From NCBI RefSeq assembly GCF_030010625.1, contig NZ_JASCXN010000008.1, forward strand, positions 1 to 64,000: DNA of 64,000 nt, in the 5' to 3' direction. The translations under genes and the position numbers were made by a program. The notes under the pieces were generated by a model that saw only the letters and a program-made list of their open reading frames with translations, was not told the DNA's origin and ran no database searches. This DNA comes from Streptomyces sp. CC208A. GTDB lineage: Bacteria; Actinomycetota; Actinomycetes; Streptomycetales; Streptomycetaceae. Below are positions 55,474 to 62,881 of the stretch, piece by piece. The stretch's first letter is position 1, and every line of letters starts with the position of its first letter.

Positions 55474-56259
55474 ATGGCCCTGATGAACCTCGCAGAGCAC
55501 CTCCTCGACCTGTACGACCGGCAGCTGCGGCGGGAGGCGCGCCCCGACGGACCCGGCTGCCGCGTGGAACGCGCCGGTGACGTCGTCCGCCAGACCGGCC
55601 CCGGCCACGCCTGGAACGGCGTCCTCTGGTCAGGGCTCGACGAGCACACCGCCGACGCGGCCATCGCCGCCCAGCTCGCCCACTACCGCGCCGCGGGCGT
55701 CCCCTTCGAGTGGAAGCTGTACGGCCACGACGGCCCCGCCGACCTCGGCGCACGGCTCCTCGCGGCCGGATTCGCCCCCGAGGAGCCCGAGACACTGCTC
55801 GCCGCCGAGGCCGCCGCGCAGACCGGCGCCGTGCCGCTGCCGGACGGCGTCGAACTCCGCGAGGTCACCGACGCGGAGGGTGTACGCCAGGTCGTCGAGG
55901 TCCACGAACGGGCCTTCGGCACCGACAGCTCCGACCTCGGCCGCCGCCTCCTCGACCGGTTGGCCGCCGACCCCGGCACCGTCACCGCCGTCCTCGCCCT
56001 CGCCGACGGGGTCCCCGTCAGCGCCGCCCGCCTGGAGCTGTACCCGGGCACCGACTTCGCCGGACTGTGGGGCGGCGGCACCGTCGAGGAGTGGCGCGGC
56101 CGGGGCCTCTACCGCGCGCTCGTCGCCCACCGCGCCCGCGTCGCGGCCGCCCGCGGCCACCGCTGGCTCCAGGTCGACGCGGCCCCCACCAGCCGCCCGA
56201 TCCTCCAGCGCCTCGGCTTCCTCCCGCTCACCACGACCACCCCGTACGTCCACGCCTGA
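55474..56259 (+). CDS. GNAT-family N-acetyltransferase
   Basis: A 261-residue protein with an N-terminal extension of about 130 residues and a C-terminal GNAT domain (VELREVTDAEGVRQVVEVHE to WRGRGLYRALVAHRARVAAA, then PTSRPILQRLGFLPL). The acetyl-CoA loop is RGRGLY. ATG 55474 has GGAGG nine bases before it; ATG 55483 is an alternative. The N-terminal part looks like a degenerate GNAT half, so the protein may be a tandem GNAT. Substrate unknown. It is not clearly linked to the P450-cupin pair, 109 bases upstream. Confidence 0.85.
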   Translation: MALMNLAEHLLDLYDRQLRREARPDGPGCRVERAGDVVRQTGPGHAWNGVLWSGLDEHTADAAIAAQLAHYRAAGVPFEWKLYGHDGPADLGARLLAAGFAPEEPETLLAAEAAAQTGAVPLPDGVELREVTDAEGVRQVVEVHERAFGTDSSDLGRRLLDRLAADPGTVTAVLALADGVPVSAARLELYPGTDFAGLWGGGTVEEWRGRGLYRALVAHRARVAAARGHRWLQVDAAPTSRPILQRLGFLPLTTTTPYVHA

Positions 56260-56286
56260 GGAGGCGGCGATGAGGCGGTCCTGCGT

Positions 56287-57102
56287 TCAGGACGTCCAGT
56301 GCGCGGGGCGTGCGAAGCCCTCGGGGAGGACGGTCCTCGCGTCGCCGCGCGCCGAGTTCAGCTGCGGCTGGGTGAGGAACAGGGCGTCCGTCAGGACGGC
56401 GCCGGACAGGTCGGCGTCGCGCAGGTCCGCGCCGATCAGGTCCGTGAGGGTGAGGTCCGCGCCCGTCAGGTCGGCGGCGATCAGCAGCGCGCCGCGCAGG
56501 TCCGTGCCCCGCAGCTTCGCCCCGCGCAGCCGCTTCCCGACGAGGTCGGCACCCCGCCGGCCGCGCGGCTTGCCACCGGCCGTGGCGCGGACGAGTTCGC
56601 TGGTCCGCAGCAGCAGCGGATTCACCTCGGCCCGCACGGGGGCCACGTCCAGCTTCTCCAGGTCGGCGGCCGGCAGCGCGGTCAGCTCCTCGACCCGGGC
56701 GAGCGCCGAGCGCAGCTCACCGTGGATCCGGCGGGCGGCGGGCCGCTCCAGGGCCTCCGTGAGGTAGCGGAGCAGCTCGTGCAGCTGCCGCATCACCGGG
56801 AAGACCTCGTACATCCGCCGGGCGGTCTCCGGCGCCTCCCGCCACGACACCCCGCCGAAGGTGACCTGGGAGACCCGCTGGCCGGCGCCGAAGCAGTCGT
56901 ACACCGTGCAGCCCTGGAAACCGCTGGGCCGCAGCCGGGTGTGGATCCCGCACCGGAAGTCGTCCTGGAGGTTGCGGCAGGGGTCGCCGGCGGACTTGTC
57001 CACGGCGAAGTCCGCCGACTTCGCGAACGGCAGCGCCACGCAGCACAGGCCGAAGCACTGCGCGCAGTCGCCGCGCAGCGCGGATTCCCGGGTCTCGGGC
57101 AC
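56287..57102 (-). CDS. Pentapeptide-repeat protein with Cys-rich N-terminus
   Basis: A 271-residue protein. The first 75 residues contain about nine cysteines (CAQCFGLCCVALPF; CRNLQDDFRCGIH; CTVYDCFG), suggesting metal or cluster binding. A helical middle follows. From about residue 190, pentapeptide repeats of the A(D/N)LxX kind run to residue 250 (LRGAKLRGTDLRGALL; ADLTGADLTLTDLIGADL), forming a right-handed beta-helix. GTG 57102 starts it; AAGGAA lies 11 bases before. Convergent with the acetyltransferase and divergent from the hydrolase. Function unknown; the family is widespread in Streptomyces. Confidence 0.85.
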   Translation of the reverse strand: MPETRESALRGDCAQCFGLCCVALPFAKSADFAVDKSAGDPCRNLQDDFRCGIHTRLRPSGFQGCTVYDCFGAGQRVSQVTFGGVSWREAPETARRMYEVFPVMRQLHELLRYLTEALERPAARRIHGELRSALARVEELTALPAADLEKLDVAPVRAEVNPLLLRTSELVRATAGGKPRGRRGADLVGKRLRGAKLRGTDLRGALLIAADLTGADLTLTDLIGADLRDADLSGAVLTDALFLTQPQLNSARGDARTVLPEGFARPAHWTS

Positions 57103-57218
57103 GGTGGAACGGTTCCTTCACGGCTCGGGGACGATCCTCCCACCGTATCGCGGCCCCGGCGAAGGGCCGCGGCCCGGGCGAATCCGGTTGCGCGGACGGT
57201 CCTGAGCCGGTCAGGATC

Positions 57219-57965
57219 ATGATCATGCCGACGTCCATGCCGCACGACGGGACCGAACCGGTGCACGGGGAAGGAGAGCCGCCCGTCCGCACGGTCGTCG
57301 TCGACGGCGTACGGCTCGCCTACCGGGTCGCGGGACCCGAGGGCGCCCCACCGCTCGTCCTGGTCCACGGGCGCGGCGAATCCGGCACCACCTGGACCGG
57401 GGTCGTCGAGGAGCTGGCCGCAGGCCATCGGGTGTACGCGGTGGACCTGCGCGGCCACGGGCTCAGCGACCGGCCCGGCGGATACGGCTTCGCGGACTTC
57501 CGCGACGAACTCGGCGGCTTCCTCAGGGCCCTCGGCCTCGCCGGCGCCACCGTCGTCGCCCACTCGATGGGCGCCGCCGCCGCGTACCTCCTCGCCCAGC
57601 GCGAGCCGGAGCTCGTCGGCCGCCTCGTCCTGGAGGAGCCGCCGGCCTTCGTCCCCCTCGACCCGCCCCGCCCGCGGGCCGAGCGCCCCGAGGGCCCCCT
57701 CGCCTTCGACTGGGAGATCGTCCCCACCACCGACGCCCAGCTGAACGCCCCCGACCCGGCCTGGCGCGCGGAGCTCCCCGCGATCACGGCCCCCACCCTG
57801 ATCCTGGCCGGCGGCCCCACCAGCCACATCCCCCAGGAACAGCTGTCCGGCCTGGCCGCCGCCATCCCCGGCGCCCGCCTGGTCACCGTGGCCGATGCCG
57901 GGCACCTCGTCCACGAGACCCGCCCGGCCGCGTTCCTCGCCGCACTCCGGGAGTTCGGCCTGTAG
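57219..57965 (+). CDS. Alpha/beta-fold hydrolase
   Basis: A 248-residue protein. LVLVHGRGESGTTWTG is the oxyanion loop, VVAHSMGAAAAYLLA carries the nucleophile Ser, and ADAGHLVHETRPAAF the catalytic His. The acid expected after strand 6 or 7 is not obvious in ILAGGPTSHIPQEQLSG, as in many relatives with this LAGGPTSH motif. It probably hydrolyses an ester or similar bond. ATG 57219 is used, with ATG 57225 as an alternative. The gene ends 17 bases before a convergent acyl-CoA synthetase. Confidence 0.88.
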   Translation: MIMPTSMPHDGTEPVHGEGEPPVRTVVVDGVRLAYRVAGPEGAPPLVLVHGRGESGTTWTGVVEELAAGHRVYAVDLRGHGLSDRPGGYGFADFRDELGGFLRALGLAGATVVAHSMGAAAAYLLAQREPELVGRLVLEEPPAFVPLDPPRPRAERPEGPLAFDWEIVPTTDAQLNAPDPAWRAELPAITAPTLILAGGPTSHIPQEQLSGLAAAIPGARLVTVADAGHLVHETRPAAFLAALREFGL

Positions 57966-57981
57966 CCGGGGCCGGGGGCTC

Positions 57982-59628
57982 CTATCCGCGCTCCCGCGCG
58001 TCCGCCTCCGTCGCCACCGTCTTCGCCCAGCGGTAGTCCGCCTTGCCGCTCGGCGAGCGCTGGATGCGGTCGGCGAGGACGAGCTGGCGGGGGACCTTGT
58101 AACCGGCGAGGTGGCGACGGCAGTGCTCCTGGACGGCCGCCAGGTCCAGCGGGGCCGAGCCCTCGCGCTGCTGGACGACGGCGGCCACGTGGTTGCCCCA
58201 TTTCGCGTCCGGCACGCCCGCGACCAGGGCGTCGTACACGTCGGGGTGCGACTTGAGAGCCTGCTCGACCTCCTCCGGATAGACCTTCTCGCCGCCGGTG
58301 TTGATGCACTGGGAGCCCCGGCCGAGGACGGTCACCACCCCGTCCGCGCCGACCGTGGCCATGTCGCCGAGGAGCACCCACCGCACCCCGTCCCGCTCGA
58401 AGAAGGTCTCGGCCGTCTTCGCCGGGTCGTTGTAGTAGCCGAGCGGCACGTGGCCGCGCTGGGCGAGCCGACCGGTCTCGCCGACGGCGACCGGCTCGCG
58501 GGTGGCCGGGTCGACGACCTGGGTGCGTTCGTTGACGTGCAGCCGGAAGCCCTTCTCGGGGCCGGAGTCGTCGGTGGCCCGCCCGTTCGAACCGGACTCC
58601 GTGGAGCCGAAGTTGTTGAGCAGCAGCACGTGCGGCATCAGCTCGCGCAGCTGCGCCCGTACGGTCTCCGACATGATCGCGCCGGAGGAGGAGAGGCTGA
58701 ACAGCGCGGACAGGTCGGTGCCGCGCAGCGGCCCGGCGAGCGCGTCGATCAGCGGGCGCAGCATCGCGTCCCCGACCAGGGAGATGCTGGACACCTTCTC
58801 CTTCTCGATGGTCCGCAGCACCTCCTCGGGCACGTACTTGCGGTGCAGCGCCACCCGTTGGCCGTAGTGGAAGGCGATGAAGGTGGTGAGGATGGAGGTG
58901 CCGTGCATGAGCGGCGGCGCGGGGAAGAAGGTGAGACCGGCACCACCGGCCGCCACCCGCTCGGCCACCTCCTCGGGGCGCTTGACCGGTTCGCCGGACG
59001 GGTCGCCGCCGAACAGGCCCGCGAAGAACAGGTCCTCCTGGCGCCACAGCACGCCCTTGGGCATGCCGGTGGTGCCGCCGGTGTAGATGATGAACAGGTC
59101 GTCGCCGGACCGGGGGTCGAAGCCGCGCCCGGGCGAGCCTGCCGCCTCCGCCTCTTCGAACGGTACGGAGTCGAGGGCGGCGGCCCCTTCCGGCCGGGCC
59201 CCCTCGGCCGGGGTCCCCACCCGCACGAGGTGCCGCAGCTTGTCCGTGCGCGGCAGGGCCGCCGCCACGCGGTCGGTGAACTCGGCGTCGTACACCAGCG
59301 CGGTGAGATCGGCGTCCCGGTAGAGGTAGACCAACTCCTCCTCCACATAACGGTAATTGACGTTCACCGGCACGATCCTGGCCTTGAGGCAGGCGAGCAC
59401 GGTCTGGAGGTACTCGACGCCGTTGTACAGGTGGAGACCCAGGTGTTCGCCGGGGCGGACGCCCGCGTCGAGGAGGTGGTGGGCCAGCCGGTTGGCCGCC
59501 TCGTCGAGCGCGGCGTAGGTGAGCCGGCGCTCGGCGCCCGTGCCCGGGTGGTCGACGTAGACCAGCGCCTCGCGCTCCGGCACCACGTCCACGACCGATT
59601 CGAACAGGTCGGCAAGGTTGTACTCCAC
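57982..59628 (-). CDS. Acyl-CoA synthetase (FadD3/FadD17-like ANL enzyme)
   Basis: A 548-residue adenylate-forming enzyme: IIYTGGTTGMPKGVLWRQED (ATP loop), NNFGSTESGSNGR (A5), VLLGDMATVGADGVVTVLGR (hinge region), GSQCINTGGEKVYPEEVEQA and PSGKADYRWAK with the A10 Lys. This sequence set is typical of the acyl-CoA synthetases found beside lipid or steroid catabolic genes in actinobacteria. GTG 59628 is chosen for GGAGGAACG just before it. It is divergent from an enoyl-CoA hydratase, with a perfect operator-like repeat between them, so both are likely controlled together. Confidence 0.9.
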   Translation of the reverse strand: MEYNLADLFESVVDVVPEREALVYVDHPGTGAERRLTYAALDEAANRLAHHLLDAGVRPGEHLGLHLYNGVEYLQTVLACLKARIVPVNVNYRYVEEELVYLYRDADLTALVYDAEFTDRVAAALPRTDKLRHLVRVGTPAEGARPEGAAALDSVPFEEAEAAGSPGRGFDPRSGDDLFIIYTGGTTGMPKGVLWRQEDLFFAGLFGGDPSGEPVKRPEEVAERVAAGGAGLTFFPAPPLMHGTSILTTFIAFHYGQRVALHRKYVPEEVLRTIEKEKVSSISLVGDAMLRPLIDALAGPLRGTDLSALFSLSSSGAIMSETVRAQLRELMPHVLLLNNFGSTESGSNGRATDDSGPEKGFRLHVNERTQVVDPATREPVAVGETGRLAQRGHVPLGYYNDPAKTAETFFERDGVRWVLLGDMATVGADGVVTVLGRGSQCINTGGEKVYPEEVEQALKSHPDVYDALVAGVPDAKWGNHVAAVVQQREGSAPLDLAAVQEHCRRHLAGYKVPRQLVLADRIQRSPSGKADYRWAKTVATEADARERG

Positions 59629-59705
59629 CGTTCCTCCTGACCCCGGCGCGTTCGGACTCGGGCGGTCATTAGAGCGCCGACGGGCGGAGGTGGGAAGGGG
59701 ATGGG

Positions 59706-59730
59706 CCAAAGAATCTGACTGCCTGTCAGA
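59706..59730. promoter_or_regulatory. Operator-like inverted repeat, copy 2
   Basis: CCAAAGAATCTGAC (59706-59719) is identical to the 46.8 kb site. It runs into TCTGAC-TGCCT-GTCAGA (59714-59730), a perfect inverted repeat with 6-base arms. It lies 78 bases upstream of the synthetase and 63 bases upstream of the enoyl-CoA hydratase. Confidence 0.7.
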
Positions 59731-59793
59731 AAACTATTGAACTACCCCCGCCACTCCTGCAACCTGTTCCAGAACTGGAGACGGGAGAAGCCC

Positions 59794-60594
59794 ATGGCCG
59801 GCACCGAACACCTCACCGTGCGGCGCGAAGGCGCCACGCTCGTCCTCACCCTGAACCGCCCCGAGGCCAAGAACGCCCTGTCGCTGCCGATGCTCGTCGG
59901 CCTGTACGACGGCTGGATCGAGGCCGACGCGGACGACGCCGTCCGCTCGATCGTCCTCACCGGAGCGGGCGGCGCCTTCTGCGCCGGCATGGACCTCAAG
60001 GCCCTCGCGGGGAAGGGCATGGCCGGGGACGCGTACCGCGAGCGGCTCAAGGCCGACCCCGACCTGCACTGGAAGGCGATGCTCCGCCACCACCGCCCCC
60101 GCAAGCCCGTCATCGCCGCCGTCGAGGGCGCCTGCGTGGCCGGCGGCACGGAGATCCTCCAGGGCACCGACATCCGGATCGCCGGCACCTCCGCCCTCTT
60201 CGGCCTCTTCGAGGTCCGCCGCGGCCTCTTCCCGATCGGCGGCTCCACCGTCCGGCTGCCCCGTCAGATCCCGCGCACCCACGCCCTCGAAATGCTTCTC
60301 ACCGGCCGCCCGTACACCGCCGAGGAAGCCGCCGGGATCGGACTCGTCGGCCGGGTCGTCCCCGACGGAAAGGCCCTGGACACCGCCCTCGACCTCGCCG
60401 AACGGATCAACGCCTGCGGCCCGCTCGCCGTCGAGGCGGTGAAGGCGTCCGTGTACGAGGCCGCCGAGCTGACCGAGACGGAGGGGCTGGCGGCCGAACT
60501 CAAGCGGGGCTGGCCGATCTTCGACACGGCGGACGCGAAGGAGGGGGCGAGGGCGTTCGCGGAGAAGAGGCCGCCGGTGTACCGGCGGGAGTGA
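59794..60594 (+). CDS. Enoyl-CoA hydratase/isomerase
   Basis: A 266-residue crotonase-fold protein of standard length. LTLNRPEAKNALSLPML opens the fold. GAGGAFCAGMDLKAL and AAVEGACVAGGTEILQGTDI form the oxyanion hole. The catalytic Glu of FEVRRGLFPIGGSTVRLPRQ (first acid) is present, while the second catalytic acid position is less clear. It adds water to, or shifts, a double bond in an acyl-CoA. ATG 59794 follows GGGAGAAGCCC. It shares the operator-like repeat with the divergent acyl-CoA synthetase. Confidence 0.9.
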   Translation: MAGTEHLTVRREGATLVLTLNRPEAKNALSLPMLVGLYDGWIEADADDAVRSIVLTGAGGAFCAGMDLKALAGKGMAGDAYRERLKADPDLHWKAMLRHHRPRKPVIAAVEGACVAGGTEILQGTDIRIAGTSALFGLFEVRRGLFPIGGSTVRLPRQIPRTHALEMLLTGRPYTAEEAAGIGLVGRVVPDGKALDTALDLAERINACGPLAVEAVKASVYEAAELTETEGLAAELKRGWPIFDTADAKEGARAFAEKRPPVYRRE

Positions 60595-60599
60595 GTTCT

Positions 60600-60760
60600 C
60601 CCCACCCCGCCCCTTCCCGTAACCGGGGGCAAGCCCCCGGACCCCCGTAAAGGACAGATCTCAGCCCCGCTGGGGGTCCCCCCACGCCGCTAGGCGTAGG
60701 GGGAGTTTGAGGCGCGGGGTCCGGGGCGGAGCCCCGGTTACGGGAAGGGGCGGGGTGGGG
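60600..60760. repeat. 29-bp perfect inverted repeat around a Streptomyces-type intergenic element
   Basis: The arm at 60600-60628 is exactly complementary to that at 60732-60760, with 103 bases between. The interior includes GTTTGAGGCGCGGGGTCCGG and a CCCCCACGCC...GGCGTAGGGGG hairpin. Elements with this wording recur between genes in Streptomyces genomes. It lies after the enoyl-CoA hydratase and probably terminates it, separating it from the DUF35 operon. Confidence 0.8.
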
Positions 60761-60848
60761 GAGAAGCCCCGCGCAGCGGCCTCCGCGCCGCCGCCCGCCG
60801 CACCCCCGCCGCGCCCTCCGACCGCCGCCCCCAAGGAGCCCCGCCCCC

Positions 60849-61820
60849 ATGACCACCACCCCCCCACCGGAAACCCTCCGCGCCCCCCTCGTCGTCGAGT
60901 TCCCCTTCACCCGCTCCCTCGGTCCCGTCCAGTCCGCCTTCCTCACCGCCCTCCGCGAACGCACCGTCCTCGGCGTCCGCACCGAAACCGGACGGATCCT
61001 CGTCCCGCCCGTCGAGTACGACCCCGACACCGCCGCCGAGCTGCGTGAACTCGTCCAGGTCGAGCCCACCGGCACCGTCACCACCTGGGCCTGGAACCCC
61101 GAGCCCCGCCCCGGCCAGCCCCTCACCACCCCCTTCGCCTGGGTCCTCGTCCGCCTCGACGGCGCCGACACCGCCCTCCTGCACGTCCTCGACGCCCCCG
61201 GACCCGAGACCGTCCGCACCGGCATGCGGGTCCGGATCCGCTGGGCCGCCGAACGCACCGGCGCCATCACCGACATCGCCTGCTTCGAGCGGTACGACCA
61301 CACCGCCCCCGCCACCGAACCCACCCCCCACACCGGCGCGTTCGACGACCCCGTCACCACCCTCACCACCCCCGCCCGCCTCGACTACACCTACAGCCCC
61401 GGCCGCGCCCAGACCCGCTATCTCCACGCCCTCGCCGAACGCCGCACCGTCGGCGAGCGCTGCCCCTCCTGCGCCAAGGTCTACGTCCCGCCCCGCGGCG
61501 CCTGCCCCACCTGCGGCGTCGCCACCACCGAGCAGGTCGAGGTCGGGCCGCGCGGCACCGTCACCACCTTCTGCATCGTCAACATCAAGGCCGCGCATAC
61601 GGCGAACCTCGACATCGAGGTGCCCTACGTCTACGCCCACATCGCCCTCGACGGCGCCGGCCTCGCCCTCCACGGCCGGATCGGCGGCATCCCCTACGAC
61701 CAGGTCCGCATGGGCCTGCGCGTCGAACCCGTGTGGAGCGAGGACGGCCGCTACCCCGACCACTACCGCCCCACCGGCGAACCCGACGCCGACTACGACA
61801 CGTACAAGGAGCTGCTATGA
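60849..61820 (+). CDS. DUF35 OB-fold protein with zinc ribbon, duplicated
   Basis: A 323-residue protein with two OB-fold units (about residues 40-150 and 195-320). The second is preceded by a rubredoxin-like zinc ribbon (RCPSCAKVYVPPRGACPTCG); the first has lost its cysteines. VEPTGTVTTWAW and VGPRGTVTTFCIVN are the matching strands. DUF35 proteins pair with thiolase-like enzymes (as in steroid side-chain aldolase Ltp2/ChsH2) and bind the acyl-CoA. The stop overlaps the next gene by four bases (ATGA), and two thiolase-like genes follow, so the trio is likely one complex. Confidence 0.88.
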   Translation: MTTTPPPETLRAPLVVEFPFTRSLGPVQSAFLTALRERTVLGVRTETGRILVPPVEYDPDTAAELRELVQVEPTGTVTTWAWNPEPRPGQPLTTPFAWVLVRLDGADTALLHVLDAPGPETVRTGMRVRIRWAAERTGAITDIACFERYDHTAPATEPTPHTGAFDDPVTTLTTPARLDYTYSPGRAQTRYLHALAERRTVGERCPSCAKVYVPPRGACPTCGVATTEQVEVGPRGTVTTFCIVNIKAAHTANLDIEVPYVYAHIALDGAGLALHGRIGGIPYDQVRMGLRVEPVWSEDGRYPDHYRPTGEPDADYDTYKELL

Positions 61821-62881
61821 GCGCCCCCGTCCGGGACGTGGCGATCGTCGCCTTCGCCCAGAGCGACCACCGGCGCCGCACCGACGACCTCTCCGAGGTC
61901 GAGATGGTGATGCCCGTCCTCCACGACGTGCTGCGGCGGACCGGTCTGAAAGCCTCCGACATCGGCTTCACCTGCTCCGGCTCCTCCGACTACCTCGCCG
62001 GGCGCGCCTTCTCCTTCACCATGGCCCTCGACGGCGTCGGCGCCTGGCCGCCGATCTCCGAGTCCCATGTCGAGACGGACGGGGCCTGGGCCCTGTACGA
62101 GGCCTGGGTGAAGCTGCTGACCGGCGAGGCCGACACCGCCCTCGTCTACTCCTACGGCAAGTCCTCGCCCGGCTCCGTCCGCGACGTGCTCACCCGCCAG
62201 CTCGACCCGTACTACCTCGCCCCGCTCTGGCCCGACTCCGTCGCCCTCGCCGCCCTCCAGGCCCGGGCCCTCATCGACGCCGGCGGCACCGACGAGGCGG
62301 CGCTCGCCGCGCTCGCCGCCCGCCGCCGCGCCGACGCCGCCGCGAACCCGCACGCCCAGGTCACCGGCGCCCGCCCGCAGGGCGATCACGTCGTGGCGCC
62401 ACTGCGCACCGGCGACTGCCCGCCGGTCGGCGACGGCGCGGCCGCCGTGATCCTCGCCGCCGGCGACCGGGCCCGCGAGCTGTGCGCGCGGCCCGCCTGG
62501 ATCCGCGGCATGGACCACCGGATCGAGGCCCACGCGCTCGGCGTCCGCGACCTCACCGACTCGCCGTCCACCCGGCTCGCCGCCGAGCGCGCCGGAGCCT
62601 TCGAACGGCCCGTCGACACCGCCGAACTCCACGCCCCCTTCACCTCCCAGGAGGTGATCCTCACCCGGGCCCTCGGCCTCGGCGACGAGGTCCGGATCAA
62701 CCCGTCCGGCGGCGCGCTCGCCGCCAACCCCGTCATGGCCGCCGGTCTGATCCGGCTCGGCGAGGCCGCCGCCGCCGTGCACCGGGGCGACTCCGACCGC
62801 GCCCTCGCCCACGCCACCTCCGGGCCCTGCCTCCAGCAGAACCTGGTCGCCGTCCTCGAAGGGGAACCCCATGTCCGGTAA
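61817..62881 (+). CDS. Thiolase-like lipid-transfer (Ltp-type) protein
   Basis: A 354-residue thiolase-fold protein. The place of the nucleophilic Cys reads SHVETDGAWALYEA, so the Cys is missing. The late GHP motif is INPSGGALAANPVMAAGLIR, so the catalytic His is also missing, while GPCLQQN near the end keeps one Cys. This matches the non-thiolase Ltp/SCP-x-like group, some of which are retro-aldolases. ATG 61817 follows AAGGAG and overlaps the DUF35 stop. It overlaps the next thiolase-like gene by 11 bases. Confidence 0.88.
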   Translation: MSAPVRDVAIVAFAQSDHRRRTDDLSEVEMVMPVLHDVLRRTGLKASDIGFTCSGSSDYLAGRAFSFTMALDGVGAWPPISESHVETDGAWALYEAWVKLLTGEADTALVYSYGKSSPGSVRDVLTRQLDPYYLAPLWPDSVALAALQARALIDAGGTDEAALAALAARRRADAAANPHAQVTGARPQGDHVVAPLRTGDCPPVGDGAAAVILAAGDRARELCARPAWIRGMDHRIEAHALGVRDLTDSPSTRLAAERAGAFERPVDTAELHAPFTSQEVILTRALGLGDEVRINPSGGALAANPVMAAGLIRLGEAAAAVHRGDSDRALAHATSGPCLQQNLVAVLEGEPHVR

